Counted from the stretch's first letter, positions 16,012-24,642 are shown. The stretch is 64,000 nucleotides of DNA from Gluconacetobacter takamatsuzukensis (GCF_014174275.1 NZ_JABEQK010000009.1:110074-174073), one strand, 5' to 3'. Numbers and translations are program-made. The notes: generated from the sequence alone by a model not told the origin.

Positions 16012-18498
16012 GTGACGCCAGGGACAGAGAACAACCGAAACGGCGGAAAAAGAAGGGCACACCTGCTTCAGGTGACAACAGCCATGGCCGCTCTCGCCGC
16101 ACTCCATCCCCTGGCGACCGAAGTGACACCGGCTGAAGCCGCCACCACGCAGGAACGGGAAGACCCGACACTGTCACTCCGGAATTTCGATATCCCCGCG
16201 CAGCCACTATCGGCCGCCCTGATGCGGTTCGTCCAGCAGGCCGGACTACAGGTCACGGCGGATTCGGCACTTCTGCGTGGGGTGAACACGTCTGGCGTCC
16301 ATGGTCGCCTCACGCCCAGGCAAGCGCTCGGACAACTGCTTGCGGGCACTGGCCTGGCCGCTCTCCCGGCTGGCGACAGAACCGTGGTGCTGACGAAAAT
16401 GTCTTCCACCATCACGCTGGGTCCTGTTCGCGTGGGCGGCCAGACGCATCCCGCATCCGACCCGCAGGCACCATACGGCCCGGGCCAGGGCTTCGTCGCG
16501 ACCCGCACGAACACCGCGACCAAGACCGATACGCCGATCATCAAGGTGCCGCAATCGATCTATGTCGTCACGCGTCAGCAGATGGACGATCTGCAGCCGC
16601 TGACGATCATCGAGGCATTGCGCTACACGCCCGGGATTTCTGCCCCCAATCCGCCTGGCGGGGGGCTGCCGTGGGTCAACTCGCATGATATCTACCAGCG
16701 TGGCTTCCAATCCGACACGTTTATGGATGGCCTGATCGCCGACACGTCGCCTTCGACGGTCGAGCCTTTCTTCATGGACAGGATCGAGGCGCTCAGCGGT
16801 CCGCCATCGGTGATGTATGGGCAGGCACTGCCAGGCGGCGCCATCAACGTCTCCCTCAAGCGGCCGACGGAAAAGGTGCGCCACGAGTTCAATGTCGGCT
16901 TCGGCAGCTATGGGCGCTACGAAGGACAATTGGATATGAGCGGCCCCCTGACGAAGGATCGGACGCTTCTTTACCGTGTCGTGGCCATCGGCGACACGCA
17001 AGGAGACCAGACCGCATACAGCCATTACAAGCGGCTGGCGATCATGCCGGAGCTGACCTGGAACATAGACGACAACACGTATCTGACGCTGATCGGACAA
17101 TACAACGCAATTCCGGAACTGAGCGCGAATTCTGCCGGACCGGCGATGTCTGCGATCTTTCCAGGTTCCTATCCCCGATATTCGCCCCATACGTTCACCG
17201 GGGACCCAGCGTTCAGCAACTCCCACGGTGAATCACATCTTTTCGAATATATATTCTATCATCGCTTCAACAAATTCATCCAATTCTATCAGAATTTCCG
17301 CTACGAGCATAATAATGGCTGGTTCAGCGACCTCTTCTCGCTCGGGCTCGATCCCAAGACCTCGGAACTGAGCCGCTACGCGATGATGCTCGGGGACAAC
17401 GAACACGCGGTCCTGATGGACAGCCATGCGCAGATGGATTTCTCCACCGGGCCCGTGCAGCACAAGGTTCTGGTCGGCGTCGATTTTCGCGTTCAGCAGG
17501 AAAGCGATACCTGGGGAATGGATTTCAACGCCCCGTCGCTGAACCTTCTCAAACCACAATATTATATCTATTCCACGAAAACCTTTTTATCAAACATCGG
17601 AAACAGCTTTTCCGGTGACGTAAGCGACTACGAGCAGGAGGGGATCTATTTCCAGGATCAGTTCGCCTGGAAAGGCTTGAACGTGACCCTTGGCGGACGA
17701 GAGGATTGGAACAATTACGGTGGCACGTTCGCGCGAGCCTTCACCTGGCGCGGCGGCGTGAATTACGTATTCGATTTCGGATTGGCGCCGTATTTCAGCT
17801 ACGCGACGTCGTTCAATCCGCAGGTTGGAAATATCTACAGCGGCGCCCAGCCCCAGCCCTTGTCGGGCAAGCAGTGGGAAGTGGGGCTGAAATACCAGCC
17901 GCCCCATAGCAGGATGTTCTTCTCGGCCGCAGCCTATGACCTGCGGGAGAACAATGTTCTCGTCACTGACCCCTATCATCAGAATTTCAGTCTTCAGGTC
18001 GGTCAGGTTCGGGTCCGGGGTGTGGAACTGGCTGCGAACGCAAATCTTGCCCAGGGCCTCGATCTCAGCGCGAGCTATACCTATATGGACCCCGAAAACA
18101 GCCGAACCAACCTGACGGATACGGACATAAACGGTAACATTGTTTCTTTGAAAGGAAAGTCTCCAACGCAGATTCCGCGCAATACGGTCAGCCTGATGGT
18201 CGATTACAGGCTGCCCAGGGAAATTGCGCCCGGATTCTCGATCAATGCCGGGCTACGCTACGTGGGATTCACCATGGGGGATCAGGCGAACTCCTTTCAT
18301 GTTCCGGCCTATACGCTTTTCGACGGCGGGGCGACCTATGATTTCGGTGCGCTCCGTCCTGCACTCAAGGGACTGAATGTCCGCCTCAGCCTCGTGAATG
18401 CCTTCAACAAGGAATATGTCGTCAACTGCACCTCAAGCGATAGCTGTGCGTGGGGGCAACTGCGGCGCGTGACCGGGCAGATCGGCTATCGCTGGTAG
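16012..18498 (+). CDS. TonB-dependent siderophore transducer 2 (STN-plug-barrel)
   Basis: This 828-residue paralogue of transducer 1 has the same layout. It has an export signal (about 1-45), an STN domain (about 55-130, with FDIPAQPLSAALMRFVQQAG and GVNTSGVHGRLTPRQALGQL) and a possible TonB box in ITLGPVRVGG. The plug is at about 160-290 (DTPIIKVPQSIYVVTRQQM, DRIEALSGPPSVMYGQALPG) and the barrel ends in a terminal Trp. The GTG start follows GAGGAG with the same spacing as in transducer 1. It converges with anti-sigma 2, whose stop is 58 bp away, and lies between the two sigma/anti-sigma pairs, so either pair might answer to it. The STN stretches of the two receptors are more alike than the barrels, suggesting a shared signalling partner and different ligands. 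Confidence 0.9.
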   Translation: MTPGTENNRNGGKRRAHLLQVTTAMAALAALHPLATEVTPAEAATTQEREDPTLSLRNFDIPAQPLSAALMRFVQQAGLQVTADSALLRGVNTSGVHGRLTPRQALGQLLAGTGLAALPAGDRTVVLTKMSSTITLGPVRVGGQTHPASDPQAPYGPGQGFVATRTNTATKTDTPIIKVPQSIYVVTRQQMDDLQPLTIIEALRYTPGISAPNPPGGGLPWVNSHDIYQRGFQSDTFMDGLIADTSPSTVEPFFMDRIEALSGPPSVMYGQALPGGAINVSLKRPTEKVRHEFNVGFGSYGRYEGQLDMSGPLTKDRTLLYRVVAIGDTQGDQTAYSHYKRLAIMPELTWNIDDNTYLTLIGQYNAIPELSANSAGPAMSAIFPGSYPRYSPHTFTGDPAFSNSHGESHLFEYIFYHRFNKFIQFYQNFRYEHNNGWFSDLFSLGLDPKTSELSRYAMMLGDNEHAVLMDSHAQMDFSTGPVQHKVLVGVDFRVQQESDTWGMDFNAPSLNLLKPQYYIYSTKTFLSNIGNSFSGDVSDYEQEGIYFQDQFAWKGLNVTLGGREDWNNYGGTFARAFTWRGGVNYVFDFGLAPYFSYATSFNPQVGNIYSGAQPQPLSGKQWEVGLKYQPPHSRMFFSAAAYDLRENNVLVTDPYHQNFSLQVGQVRVRGVELAANANLAQGLDLSASYTYMDPENSRTNLTDTDINGNIVSLKGKSPTQIPRNTVSLMVDYRLPREIAPGFSINAGLRYVGFTMGDQANSFHVPAYTLFDGGATYDFGALRPALKGLNVRLSLVNAFNKEYVVNCTSSDSCAWGQLRRVTGQIGYRW

Positions 18499-18556
18499 CC
18501 CATACTCATATTAACGAAGCACTTGGGCAGGCTCCGGTGCTGGCGGACGCCCCGGT

Positions 18557-19534
18557 TCACAAGACCAGGGCGAGCCACGGCCCGATCCACCGAACGCGCG
18601 CCTGCCGTGCATGGGCGATGGCATCCAGTGCGGCAGCAGGATCGCCCATGTTGTAGACGCCGGAGACGGGCTGCTGCGCCAGTTGTGACGACACGACAAT
18701 TTTTCCCCGCAGCCAGGGACGCAGCCGCGCCACGACCTCCCCAAGCGGTTCATCATTCGCCACCAGTAGGCCATCAGCCCAGACCCCGATCTGATCGGGG
18801 GGAACAGACGTGCGGAAGGTCGCCGCGCCGGCGCCTAGCGCCTGCCCCTCGCTCAGATTCTGCCCGGCCGCCGGCAGGCTACCGCCACGCACGTGAACGC
18901 GACCAGATTTGACAGCGACGGCGACACTTTGTCCATCACGCCGGACATCGAACACGGTGCCGACATCCTCGGTCTGGTAGGCGCCGGCCGTCACGAGAAA
19001 CGGGTGGCGTTCATCATGCGTGACGGAGAATAGCGCCTCGCCTGCCAGCAGGATAACGTGGCGCTTGTCGCCATCGAAGGCCAGCGCACTCGCCGGGCCA
19101 AGCGTGATGGACCCGCCATCGGGAAGGTGGATGGTGGCAATCCTGCCCGTTCCCGTGATCTGGTCGGCGCGCAGGCGCAGCGCGATGTCCGGAGCCCCCA
19201 GCATCAGGGTGATGCCAGCCGCCAGCCCCGTGACGCCGGCCATTACCCACCGACGGCGCGGCCAATGGCGGGTAGCAGGCAACGCAGGCTCTGCCGGCCC
19301 GACAGCACGCGGCCGACGCTGCCAGTTCCCTGTATTGCCGACGGGAAGTCGTGCCACAATCTCCGTGGTCTTTTCCGTACGCCGCCATGCTTCATCGTTG
19401 GCATCGGACGTCACACGCCAGGCCTGGAAACGGTGCCAGGTCGCCGGATCGTCAGGCTCCTCCTGAAGCAGGATCAGCCAGTCCGTCGCTTCCTTCAGGG
19501 CACGCTCGCGGATCGGATCGGGTTGCGTCGCCAT
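18557..19534 (-). CDS. FecR-type anti-sigma factor 2
   Basis: This 325-residue protein has the same domain order as anti-sigma 1. The cytoplasmic sigma-binding part (about 1-90) has KEATDWLILLQEEPDDPATW and RFQAWRVTSDANDEAW. A membrane helix lies at about 98-118 (WVMAGVTGLAAGITLMLG). The FecR domain (about 130-225) has GEALFSVTHDERHPFLV and DVGTVFDVRRDG, and the C-terminal STN-like part has VSGVYNMGDPAAALDAIAHA. GAAGGA sits 6 nt before the ATG. It lies downstream of sigma 2 on the same strand with 118 bp between them holding an ECF-type promoter, so it may be made both with sigma 2 and separately. Confidence 0.9.
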   Translation of the reverse strand: MATQPDPIRERALKEATDWLILLQEEPDDPATWHRFQAWRVTSDANDEAWRRTEKTTEIVARLPVGNTGNWQRRPRAVGPAEPALPATRHWPRRRWVMAGVTGLAAGITLMLGAPDIALRLRADQITGTGRIATIHLPDGGSITLGPASALAFDGDKRHVILLAGEALFSVTHDERHPFLVTAGAYQTEDVGTVFDVRRDGQSVAVAVKSGRVHVRGGSLPAAGQNLSEGQALGAGAATFRTSVPPDQIGVWADGLLVANDEPLGEVVARLRPWLRGKIVVSSQLAQQPVSGVYNMGDPAAALDAIAHARQARVRWIGPWLALVL

Positions 19535-19604
19535 TACAGTCCTTCAGGATCACGACACGGAACAGGCATTCGCCGTAAGGCGCATGGTATTCCCCTATAA
19601 ATCT

Positions 19605-19630
19605 TTGACGGAGATCGGGATGCGTTTTCC
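19605..19630 (-). promoter_or_regulatory. ECF-type promoter for anti-sigma 2
   Basis: On the minus strand GGAAAA (19630-19625), 14 nt, then CGTCAA (19610-19605), between sigma 2 (stop 19653) and anti-sigma 2 (start 19534). It has the same 20-nt GGAAAA-to-CGT step as the other island copies; the -10-like element has CGTCA rather than CGTCT. Confidence 0.6.
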
Positions 19631-19652
19631 AAGCTGATCCGATAATTTTCTC

Positions 19653-20174
19653 TCATGGCCAATCGACACGCCGGCGACACCGCCCGACTGCCTCCGATAC
19701 CAGGACATGTGCCATTGATACCGAAATATTGAGGAACGCAGCGATCTCGCGCAGCTTGCTACCGCCAAAACGGTGCATCTCGAAAGCGATCCGCATCTGC
19801 TCCGGCATCTCGGCCATTACCGCCCTCACCGCTTCGACGGCATCCCTGTCGCGCATGGCCTGGTCGAGCGGCACCTCGCCGTCTGTTACGGTCGAAGCCG
19901 CTGTTTCGGGAAGGCTACTCTCAAGAACCACGCCTTCACGTGCCTTCTGGCGACGGTAGTCGATGGCAAGGTTGCGCACGATACGATAGAGATAGCGCAA
20001 GGGATCGGCCGGCCAGATATCGGCAACGATCCGCGCGAAGCGCAGCCATGCCTCTTGTACAATGTCCTCCGCCTCCGATCGGTCGCTGACCAGACTGTTG
20101 GCGTATTTCAGCAATGCCCTCTGATGCGTGGTGTACAGGGACACCACCGAACCCGTCTGTTCCAGGGAATCCAC
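19653..20174 (-). CDS. FecI-type ECF sigma factor 2
   Basis: This 173-residue ECF sigma factor has region 2 (HQRALLKYANSLVSDRSEAE, DIVQEAWLRFARI, PLRYLYRIVRNLAIDYRRQ) and region 4 (MAEMPEQMRIAFEMHRFGGS, KLREIAAFLNISVSMAHVLV). The start is a GTG at 20174; AAGG lies somewhat far upstream (11 nt), so a different start is possible. A good Fur-box-like sequence 58 bp upstream suggests iron repression. Its region 4 closely resembles that of sigma 1, so the two may read overlapping promoters. Its cognate anti-sigma follows directly. Confidence 0.9.
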   Translation of the reverse strand: MDSLEQTGSVVSLYTTHQRALLKYANSLVSDRSEAEDIVQEAWLRFARIVADIWPADPLRYLYRIVRNLAIDYRRQKAREGVVLESSLPETAASTVTDGEVPLDQAMRDRDAVEAVRAVMAEMPEQMRIAFEMHRFGGSKLREIAAFLNISVSMAHVLVSEAVGRCRRRVDWP

Positions 20175-20231
20175 AATTTCAGTGCCTTGACCGATCTCCG
20201 AACAACCCAGCCCTCTTGCAGAGAGCGAACT

Positions 20232-20246
20232 TGCAAATCATTATCA
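20232..20246 (-). promoter_or_regulatory. Fur-box-like site before sigma 2
   Basis: Read on the minus strand the site is TGATAATGATTTGCA. Against the 7-1-7 Fur model TGATAAT-N-ATTATCA it matches 12 of 14 fixed positions. It lies 58 bp upstream of the sigma 2 start, where a bound repressor would block transcription. A housekeeping Fur outside the window is the likely binder, since the island Fur-like proteins lack the metal site. Confidence 0.6.
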
Positions 20247-20454
20247 TCTTCGATCGTTACCCGGTTCGCGTTCCGGCGGCAAGCCGCTGATTGCCTGTTT
20301 TCAACCGTGAAGCTGGAATCTTTCCGTGCTGGGCAACATCTTCGGTAAGACTCACGGAATGCTTCCCCGCACAGGAGTCATGGCGAGCGTACCACTGGCC
20401 GGAGCGGGAGTCGGACCTGCCTCGCTGCCTTCCCGTGTCCATGGAGACCGACCA

Positions 20455-20541
20455 ATGCAACCTTGCGCTTGCCAAGCCAGACGACGAGGCCTGTTACAAG
20501 CACGGCGATCGCTCCAAGATCGAGAGCGGCCGAGATGGTTC
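20455..20541 (-). pseudogene. PepSY C-terminal remnant
   Basis: On the minus strand a short stretch reads LDLGAIAVLVTGLVVWLGKR followed by KVALVG. It matches the C-terminal helix of the island PepSY protein (LDLVVIAVLISGIVLWAAKR, KVATD). No upstream PepSY sequence is present, so this is a scrap of a lost gene. Between it and the Fur box (20247-20454) I see nothing recognisable. Confidence 0.5.
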
Positions 20542-20542
20542 A

Positions 20543-20791
20543 TCAGGGGCATTCATTGACGGGTGGTGACAGTGCCCGTTTCGCATTGGGCACACGCTTG
20601 CGGTCTTCCGACGCCGCCAAAGTCTTGGCATGGATGGGGAGGCCGCTTTCCGGCGCAACCAGATCCAGTGCAATCGCTGCCGGTTCCCGGACAGGCGGTC
20701 GCACCGCAGGCGGGGCAGGCTGCCAGAGGCAAGCCCCCACGGCTCCTGCACCGAGCGTGGCGCAGAACAGGAGAACAGGCTCCAAATCCAT
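20543..20791 (-). pseudogene. Truncated TonB-like gene
   Basis: An 82-residue frame starts MDLEPVLLFCATLGAGAVGA, a possible membrane helix, and continues with PAPPAVRPPVREPAAIALDL then VAPES. This resembles the start of the periplasmic spacer in both island TonB proteins (for example PPAAIAIDMAPEP). It stops soon afterwards and lacks the Pro-Lys spacer and the C-terminal domain, so it cannot energise receptors. It lies next to the PepSY scrap, suggesting that a third pepSY/tonB cassette once stood here. Confidence 0.45.
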
Positions 20792-20934
20792 CGTTCCCCT
20801 CGCCCCTGTACCCGGCGCTGGGCTGTACATCAGTCATAATAAGGAAAGAGCCGCACCGTAGTCGATGTCCAAGAGAACGAAACGAACCGAGGCAGATCAA
20901 TCCATGTGTTGCTCGACGGATAGCGAGTTCGCCA

Positions 20935-21567
20935 TCAGTGCTCCGGATCGAGCTGTACGTGGCGCTGAGCATGCGCCTGCTCGCCACCCGGTGCGCGCAT
21001 CAGGGCCGCCAGCACGTCGTTCGTCGTACGGCTGTTCGCGAGGGCGATGGCATCAATCGCCTGGCTGTCGGACGTGACCTGGAGGTTCTGCGCATGGAGG
21101 CGACGCAGCGCTTCGTCCGCATCGATGCCAAACAGGGGCGCGATCTGGCCGAGCGGGGCGCTGGTCACCAGGCTGACCACACGGAAGGCGAGCTGCCTGT
21201 TGCCCCCCTTGCCACCCGTTGAGGGGGCGAGGAAGAAATAGGCGCTGGCCAGCAACGCGATCAGCAGCGGCACATACAGCCAGCCGCGACGGGCGTAATT
21301 CAGCAGGGAATTCCAGTTCTTCACCATGTGCAGGACGAACGGCACCAGCAGCACCATGCTGAGCCATTCATGCATCGGGTGAAACGCCCCCGGCCCCCAG
21401 TGAAAGAACAAAGCTACGCCCGTCACCGTGGAGACGAGAAAGAACCCGGTGGTCAGGGGCGTGCCGTAGCGGTTCATGAAAACCGTGAAGGGCCGGCGCG
21501 GCCGGACGGACACGGCCGGACCGGACGGGGCAGACGAATCGGCTGACATCGGAGAGGTGTCTTTCAT
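20935..21567 (-). CDS. DUF4405-type membrane protein of the piu-like operon
   Basis: This 210-residue inner-membrane protein has three predicted helices: about 35-53 (YGTPLTTGFFLVSTVTGVAL), about 68-88 (WLSMVLLVPFVLHMVKNW) and about 100-115 (VPLLIALLASAYFFL). His residues in PMHEWLS and FVLHMVKNW lie in a cytochrome-b-like pattern typical of DUF4405, suggesting haem binding and electron transfer, perhaps to a ferric siderophore. The C-terminal 90 residues (EALRRLHAQNLQVTSDSQAI) look like a soluble helix-hairpin or PepSY-like domain. The ATG start overlaps the stop of the Sel1 gene, so it is the last gene of the operon. Confidence 0.72.
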   Translation of the reverse strand: MKDTSPMSADSSAPSGPAVSVRPRRPFTVFMNRYGTPLTTGFFLVSTVTGVALFFHWGPGAFHPMHEWLSMVLLVPFVLHMVKNWNSLLNYARRGWLYVPLLIALLASAYFFLAPSTGGKGGNRQLAFRVVSLVTSAPLGQIAPLFGIDADEALRRLHAQNLQVTSDSQAIDAIALANSRTTNDVLAALMRAPGGEQAHAQRHVQLDPEH

Positions 21568-22259
21568 GATGAAGCTGGAATGTTATCGATACAGATCCGG
21601 CGACGGCGGGCCTCGGCCCGGATCGGCCGGAAGTCCTCGCCTTCGACATCCGCCAGCACCGTTTCCAGCGCCTGCCAGTATTGCGGAAAGCCCAGCGGCA
21701 GGGAGCGTTCGAACCACCGCGCCGCGTCCTGGGGCGCGTCCCGCTCCAGGCACAGACGCCCCATATTGAGGCAGGCCCAGCAATCGCCGGCCTCCGCCGC
21801 TGCCTGGAAAAACTGGCGCGCGCCATCGGGGTCCGGCCCGTGGGGGGTGCCCTGCTCGTGCAGCAGGCCCAGCATGTTCAGGGCCTTGGCGACGCCGTGG
21901 CGGGAGGCGCGCAGATAATGGCCATAGGCGCGACCGGCATCGCGTGGCACGCCGTCGCCGGCAAGATAGAGATCGCCCAGATTGAAATCGGCCCAGCCAT
22001 CGCCGCCCTGTGACGCGGCGGTGAAATAATCGAGGGCGCGCGGGATGTTACGCACGACACCCCAGCCGCGCTCGTAAGCGCGGCCGAGCATGTTGAGGGC
22101 ACGTGGCCGGCCGCTGCGCGCGGCGATGGCGAACATCTGGAACGCACGGGGGAAATCCCCCTGGTCCAGATGGACCTGGCCCAGCAGCAACTGGACCTCC
22201 ACCATATCCGGGCGCTTGCCGGGGAGGGAGGATTCCCTCCCCAACAGATCGGCTTTCAT
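21564..22259 (-). CDS. Sel1-repeat protein of the piu-like operon
   Basis: This 231-residue protein is built from four to five Sel1/TPR-like repeats, for example ALNMLGRAYERGWGVVRNIP, ADFNLGDLYLAGDGVPRDAG, ALNMLGLLHEQGTPHGPDPD and ACLNMGRLCLERDAPQDAAR. These repeats usually make protein contacts. I chose the ATG at 22259, which overlaps the receptor stop (ATGA). A Sel1 gene beside piuC and piuA is also known in Pseudomonas aeruginosa (PA4514-PA4516 region), so the association is conserved even though the role is not known. Confidence 0.82.
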   Translation of the reverse strand: MKADLLGRESSLPGKRPDMVEVQLLLGQVHLDQGDFPRAFQMFAIAARSGRPRALNMLGRAYERGWGVVRNIPRALDYFTAASQGGDGWADFNLGDLYLAGDGVPRDAGRAYGHYLRASRHGVAKALNMLGLLHEQGTPHGPDPDGARQFFQAAAEAGDCWACLNMGRLCLERDAPQDAARWFERSLPLGFPQYWQALETVLADVEGEDFRPIRAEARRRRICIDNIPASS

Positions 22260-24547
22260 CAGAAGGTCAGGCCGATATTGCCGATGAAGGACCGGCCGGG
22301 GCCCGGAACGGCACGGCTGGAACTGAACGAGGACGCGTAGTTCAGGTGATCGGTGAGGTTGTTGGCGTTGAACGACACGCGGTAGTGCTTCATTTCCCAC
22401 GACAGCATGCCGTTGAGGGAAAACTGGTAGGGAATGCGTGCCGTATTGGCGAAATCGCCATTGGCCCAGTAGCCGGACGCATATTGCGCGCCGCCCGCGA
22501 CCTTGAGATGCCCCCAGCCCTGGCCGAGCAGGTGATCGGAGAGATCATAGGAGGTCCAGAGCGAGAAATTATTGTGCGAGACACCCGGCGCCTGGTTGCC
22601 GTCATAGCTCGCGCTATGGGTGATGCGGCCGTCCATATAGGAATAGGAGCCGTAGATATCCCAGTTTTTCGTGATCTTTCCGGTCAGGCCCAGCTCGACG
22701 CCCCGGGTGCGCAGGCCGACGCCGGAGTCGCTGAAGCCCGTGACGACATCGCCGCTTTCATCGTAATAGTACGAATTGTTCTGGCTGATCTGGAAGAACG
22801 CGATGGTCATGCCCAGGCGCTTGTTGAAGAAATCGGTCTTGTTGCCGAATTCGAACAGGTCGCTGCGCTGCGGCTTGAAGTCGGCGCCGTTCTGCGGCGT
22901 GTCGCTGGCGAGGATCGTCACCTGCGACGAGACGTCGGTGCCGATCGGCTTGTAGGACCGCGAGAAGGTGAAATAGAAGGACGAGGTTTCGAAAGGCGAA
23001 TAGACGATGCTAGCCGACGGGCTCCAGCGGTCGGCATTCTGCTTCTGCCGCGACAGGGGGGTTGCCGCCAATTGATAGCCGGCGAAGGTGGACTGGAACG
23101 CATCCCACCGCACCGAGCCGAACAGGGCGAGCTGTTTCGTCAGCTGGATATGATCCGACATGAACAGGCCGACATCACGCTCGTCGGAATTCGCCATCTG
23201 GGAATTCGGGAACAGGATATAGGCGCCATTCGACGAATGGGCGGTATTGCGGATGGTCTGGGTATTGGTACGGCCGTACCAGGTCCCGACATAGCGGTTT
23301 TCATCCTGGTAATTGACGTCCACGCCGAATTTGAGGTCGTGCTTGACGAAGCCGGTGTGAAAGCGGGCATTGCCCATCAGCACGTTTTCCGCACCCCAGC
23401 CCTTCGACAGATAGGCGGCGCCGCCGCCCGCGCCATAGGTCAGGGCCGGATTACCGCCGGCGAGGAACTGGCTGACGCAGGCGGCGGTACTGCATGCGGA
23501 GGGCGTGGTCGAGGCGTAATTGCGCTCGTATTTGGTCAGGCGCGTATTGTTGGTCAGGGTGAACCAGGACGCGATTTCCGACTTTACCGAGGAGGTCACG
23601 CTGTGGATATCGGAATTGTCGCGGTCGGCGCTGCGCGCGTAGGTAGTGTCGCGATTCAGGCCCTCGCTGGTGATCGGGCGGTAGATACCGTTGGGCATCA
23701 GGATCATCGGCACGCCGTAATCGGGGATGCTGTCGGTATGCAGCCAGCGCCAGTTCAGGTGCCAGGAGGTCTTGCTGTGCAGGCCGACGCCGAGATCGAC
23801 CGCCGCCCCGTAGCGGTTGGAGAAGACGTAATCCCGGTCCTGCACGCCGCTCTGATTATACATGCCGTTGACGCGCAGGGCGACATTGTCGTTGATCTGG
23901 TAATTGACGTCGGCCTGCCCGCGATACAGCGAGGCGCTGCCGAAGGCCTGGTCGTAATTATATGAATTTCCCGCATGGGCCTTTTTCAGCGATTCATTGA
24001 TCAGGCCGCCGAGATTGGCGGCGCCGAAATATTCGCCGGCCGGGCCCTTGATGACCTCGACATTCTCGATATCGAAAATATCCCGCGTGTAGGTGCCGAA
24101 ATCCTTCAGTCCGTCGGTATAGATATCGCCGCGTGCCTGCTGGCCGCGAATGCGGAACTGGTCGCCGTTCAGGCCGCCGCGCCCCTCGCCGGTCGACAGC
24201 GTGATCCCCGGCACGTTCGACAGCGCCTGGTCCAGCGTATAGAGCCGCTGTTCCTTGATGATCTCCTGCGGGACGACATTGATTACCTGCGGCGTCTCGC
24301 GCACCGATGTCGGCATGCGGCTGACATCGAGCGTCAGTTCGTTCGTGTTGGGAATGTCGTGCGCGGTGTCCTCGCCCCGGACACGGACGGCGGGAAGCTT
24401 GATGGCGGTGTCCGTCGCTTCCGGTTCCGTCTTCAGCTCCTGGGCATCGGCCTCGCCGTCCATCAGCCCGATGCCAGCTGTCACACCCACCATAATCGCC
24501 ATCCCGAAATGCTTTACCGGGAAACTGGCGCGATCAGACCGATCCAT
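22259..24547 (-). CDS. TonB-dependent siderophore receptor, catecholate type (PiuA/Fiu-like)
   Basis: This 762-residue outer-membrane receptor has no STN domain, so it transports without signalling. A signal peptide covers about 1-38 (ending DAQE) and a TonB box lies in IKLPAVRVRG. The plug spans about 75-205 (RETPQVINVVPQEIIKEQRL, ALSNVPGITLSTGEGR, QFRIRGQQARGDIYTDGLKD, VEVIKGPAGEYFG) and the barrel ends in IGNIGLTF. The ATG at 24547 has GAGG 5 nt upstream; the GTG at 24553 would be too close. Its neighbours, a PiuC-type dioxygenase, Sel1 and DUF4405, point to the piuA/fiu class that takes up monomeric catechol-iron complexes. A Fur-box-like site lies about 75 bp upstream. Confidence 0.88.
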   Translation of the reverse strand: MDRSDRASFPVKHFGMAIMVGVTAGIGLMDGEADAQELKTEPEATDTAIKLPAVRVRGEDTAHDIPNTNELTLDVSRMPTSVRETPQVINVVPQEIIKEQRLYTLDQALSNVPGITLSTGEGRGGLNGDQFRIRGQQARGDIYTDGLKDFGTYTRDIFDIENVEVIKGPAGEYFGAANLGGLINESLKKAHAGNSYNYDQAFGSASLYRGQADVNYQINDNVALRVNGMYNQSGVQDRDYVFSNRYGAAVDLGVGLHSKTSWHLNWRWLHTDSIPDYGVPMILMPNGIYRPITSEGLNRDTTYARSADRDNSDIHSVTSSVKSEIASWFTLTNNTRLTKYERNYASTTPSACSTAACVSQFLAGGNPALTYGAGGGAAYLSKGWGAENVLMGNARFHTGFVKHDLKFGVDVNYQDENRYVGTWYGRTNTQTIRNTAHSSNGAYILFPNSQMANSDERDVGLFMSDHIQLTKQLALFGSVRWDAFQSTFAGYQLAATPLSRQKQNADRWSPSASIVYSPFETSSFYFTFSRSYKPIGTDVSSQVTILASDTPQNGADFKPQRSDLFEFGNKTDFFNKRLGMTIAFFQISQNNSYYYDESGDVVTGFSDSGVGLRTRGVELGLTGKITKNWDIYGSYSYMDGRITHSASYDGNQAPGVSHNNFSLWTSYDLSDHLLGQGWGHLKVAGGAQYASGYWANGDFANTARIPYQFSLNGMLSWEMKHYRVSFNANNLTDHLNYASSFSSSRAVPGPGRSFIGNIGLTF

Positions 24548-24623
24548 TGTCACCTCACTCGGCGGGACGGAATACCCGCATTCATTAACGAGACTCTGTT
24601 TTTCCAGACAGGGTGCCTTATAT

Positions 24624-24642
24624 GCAAATGATATCCATTCTC
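24624..24642. promoter_or_regulatory. Fur-box-like site before the PiuA-like receptor
   Basis: GCAAATGATATCCATTCTC matches 14 of 19 positions of the classical Fur consensus GATAATGATAATCATTATC. It lies in the 157-bp gap between the dioxygenase stop and the receptor start, about 75 bp upstream of the latter. No ECF-type GGAAAA/CGT pair was found here, so the piu-like receptor seems to be under plain Fur control. Confidence 0.6.

Noticed and set aside
20291..20569. Small plus-strand gene in the gap after sigma 2
   Set aside because: No ribosome site or family motif; the minus strand here carries PepSY and TonB scraps.
22103..23965. A plus-strand open frame of 620 codons
   Set aside because: It is the reverse of the PiuA-like receptor, whose plug and barrel motifs are clear on the minus strand.
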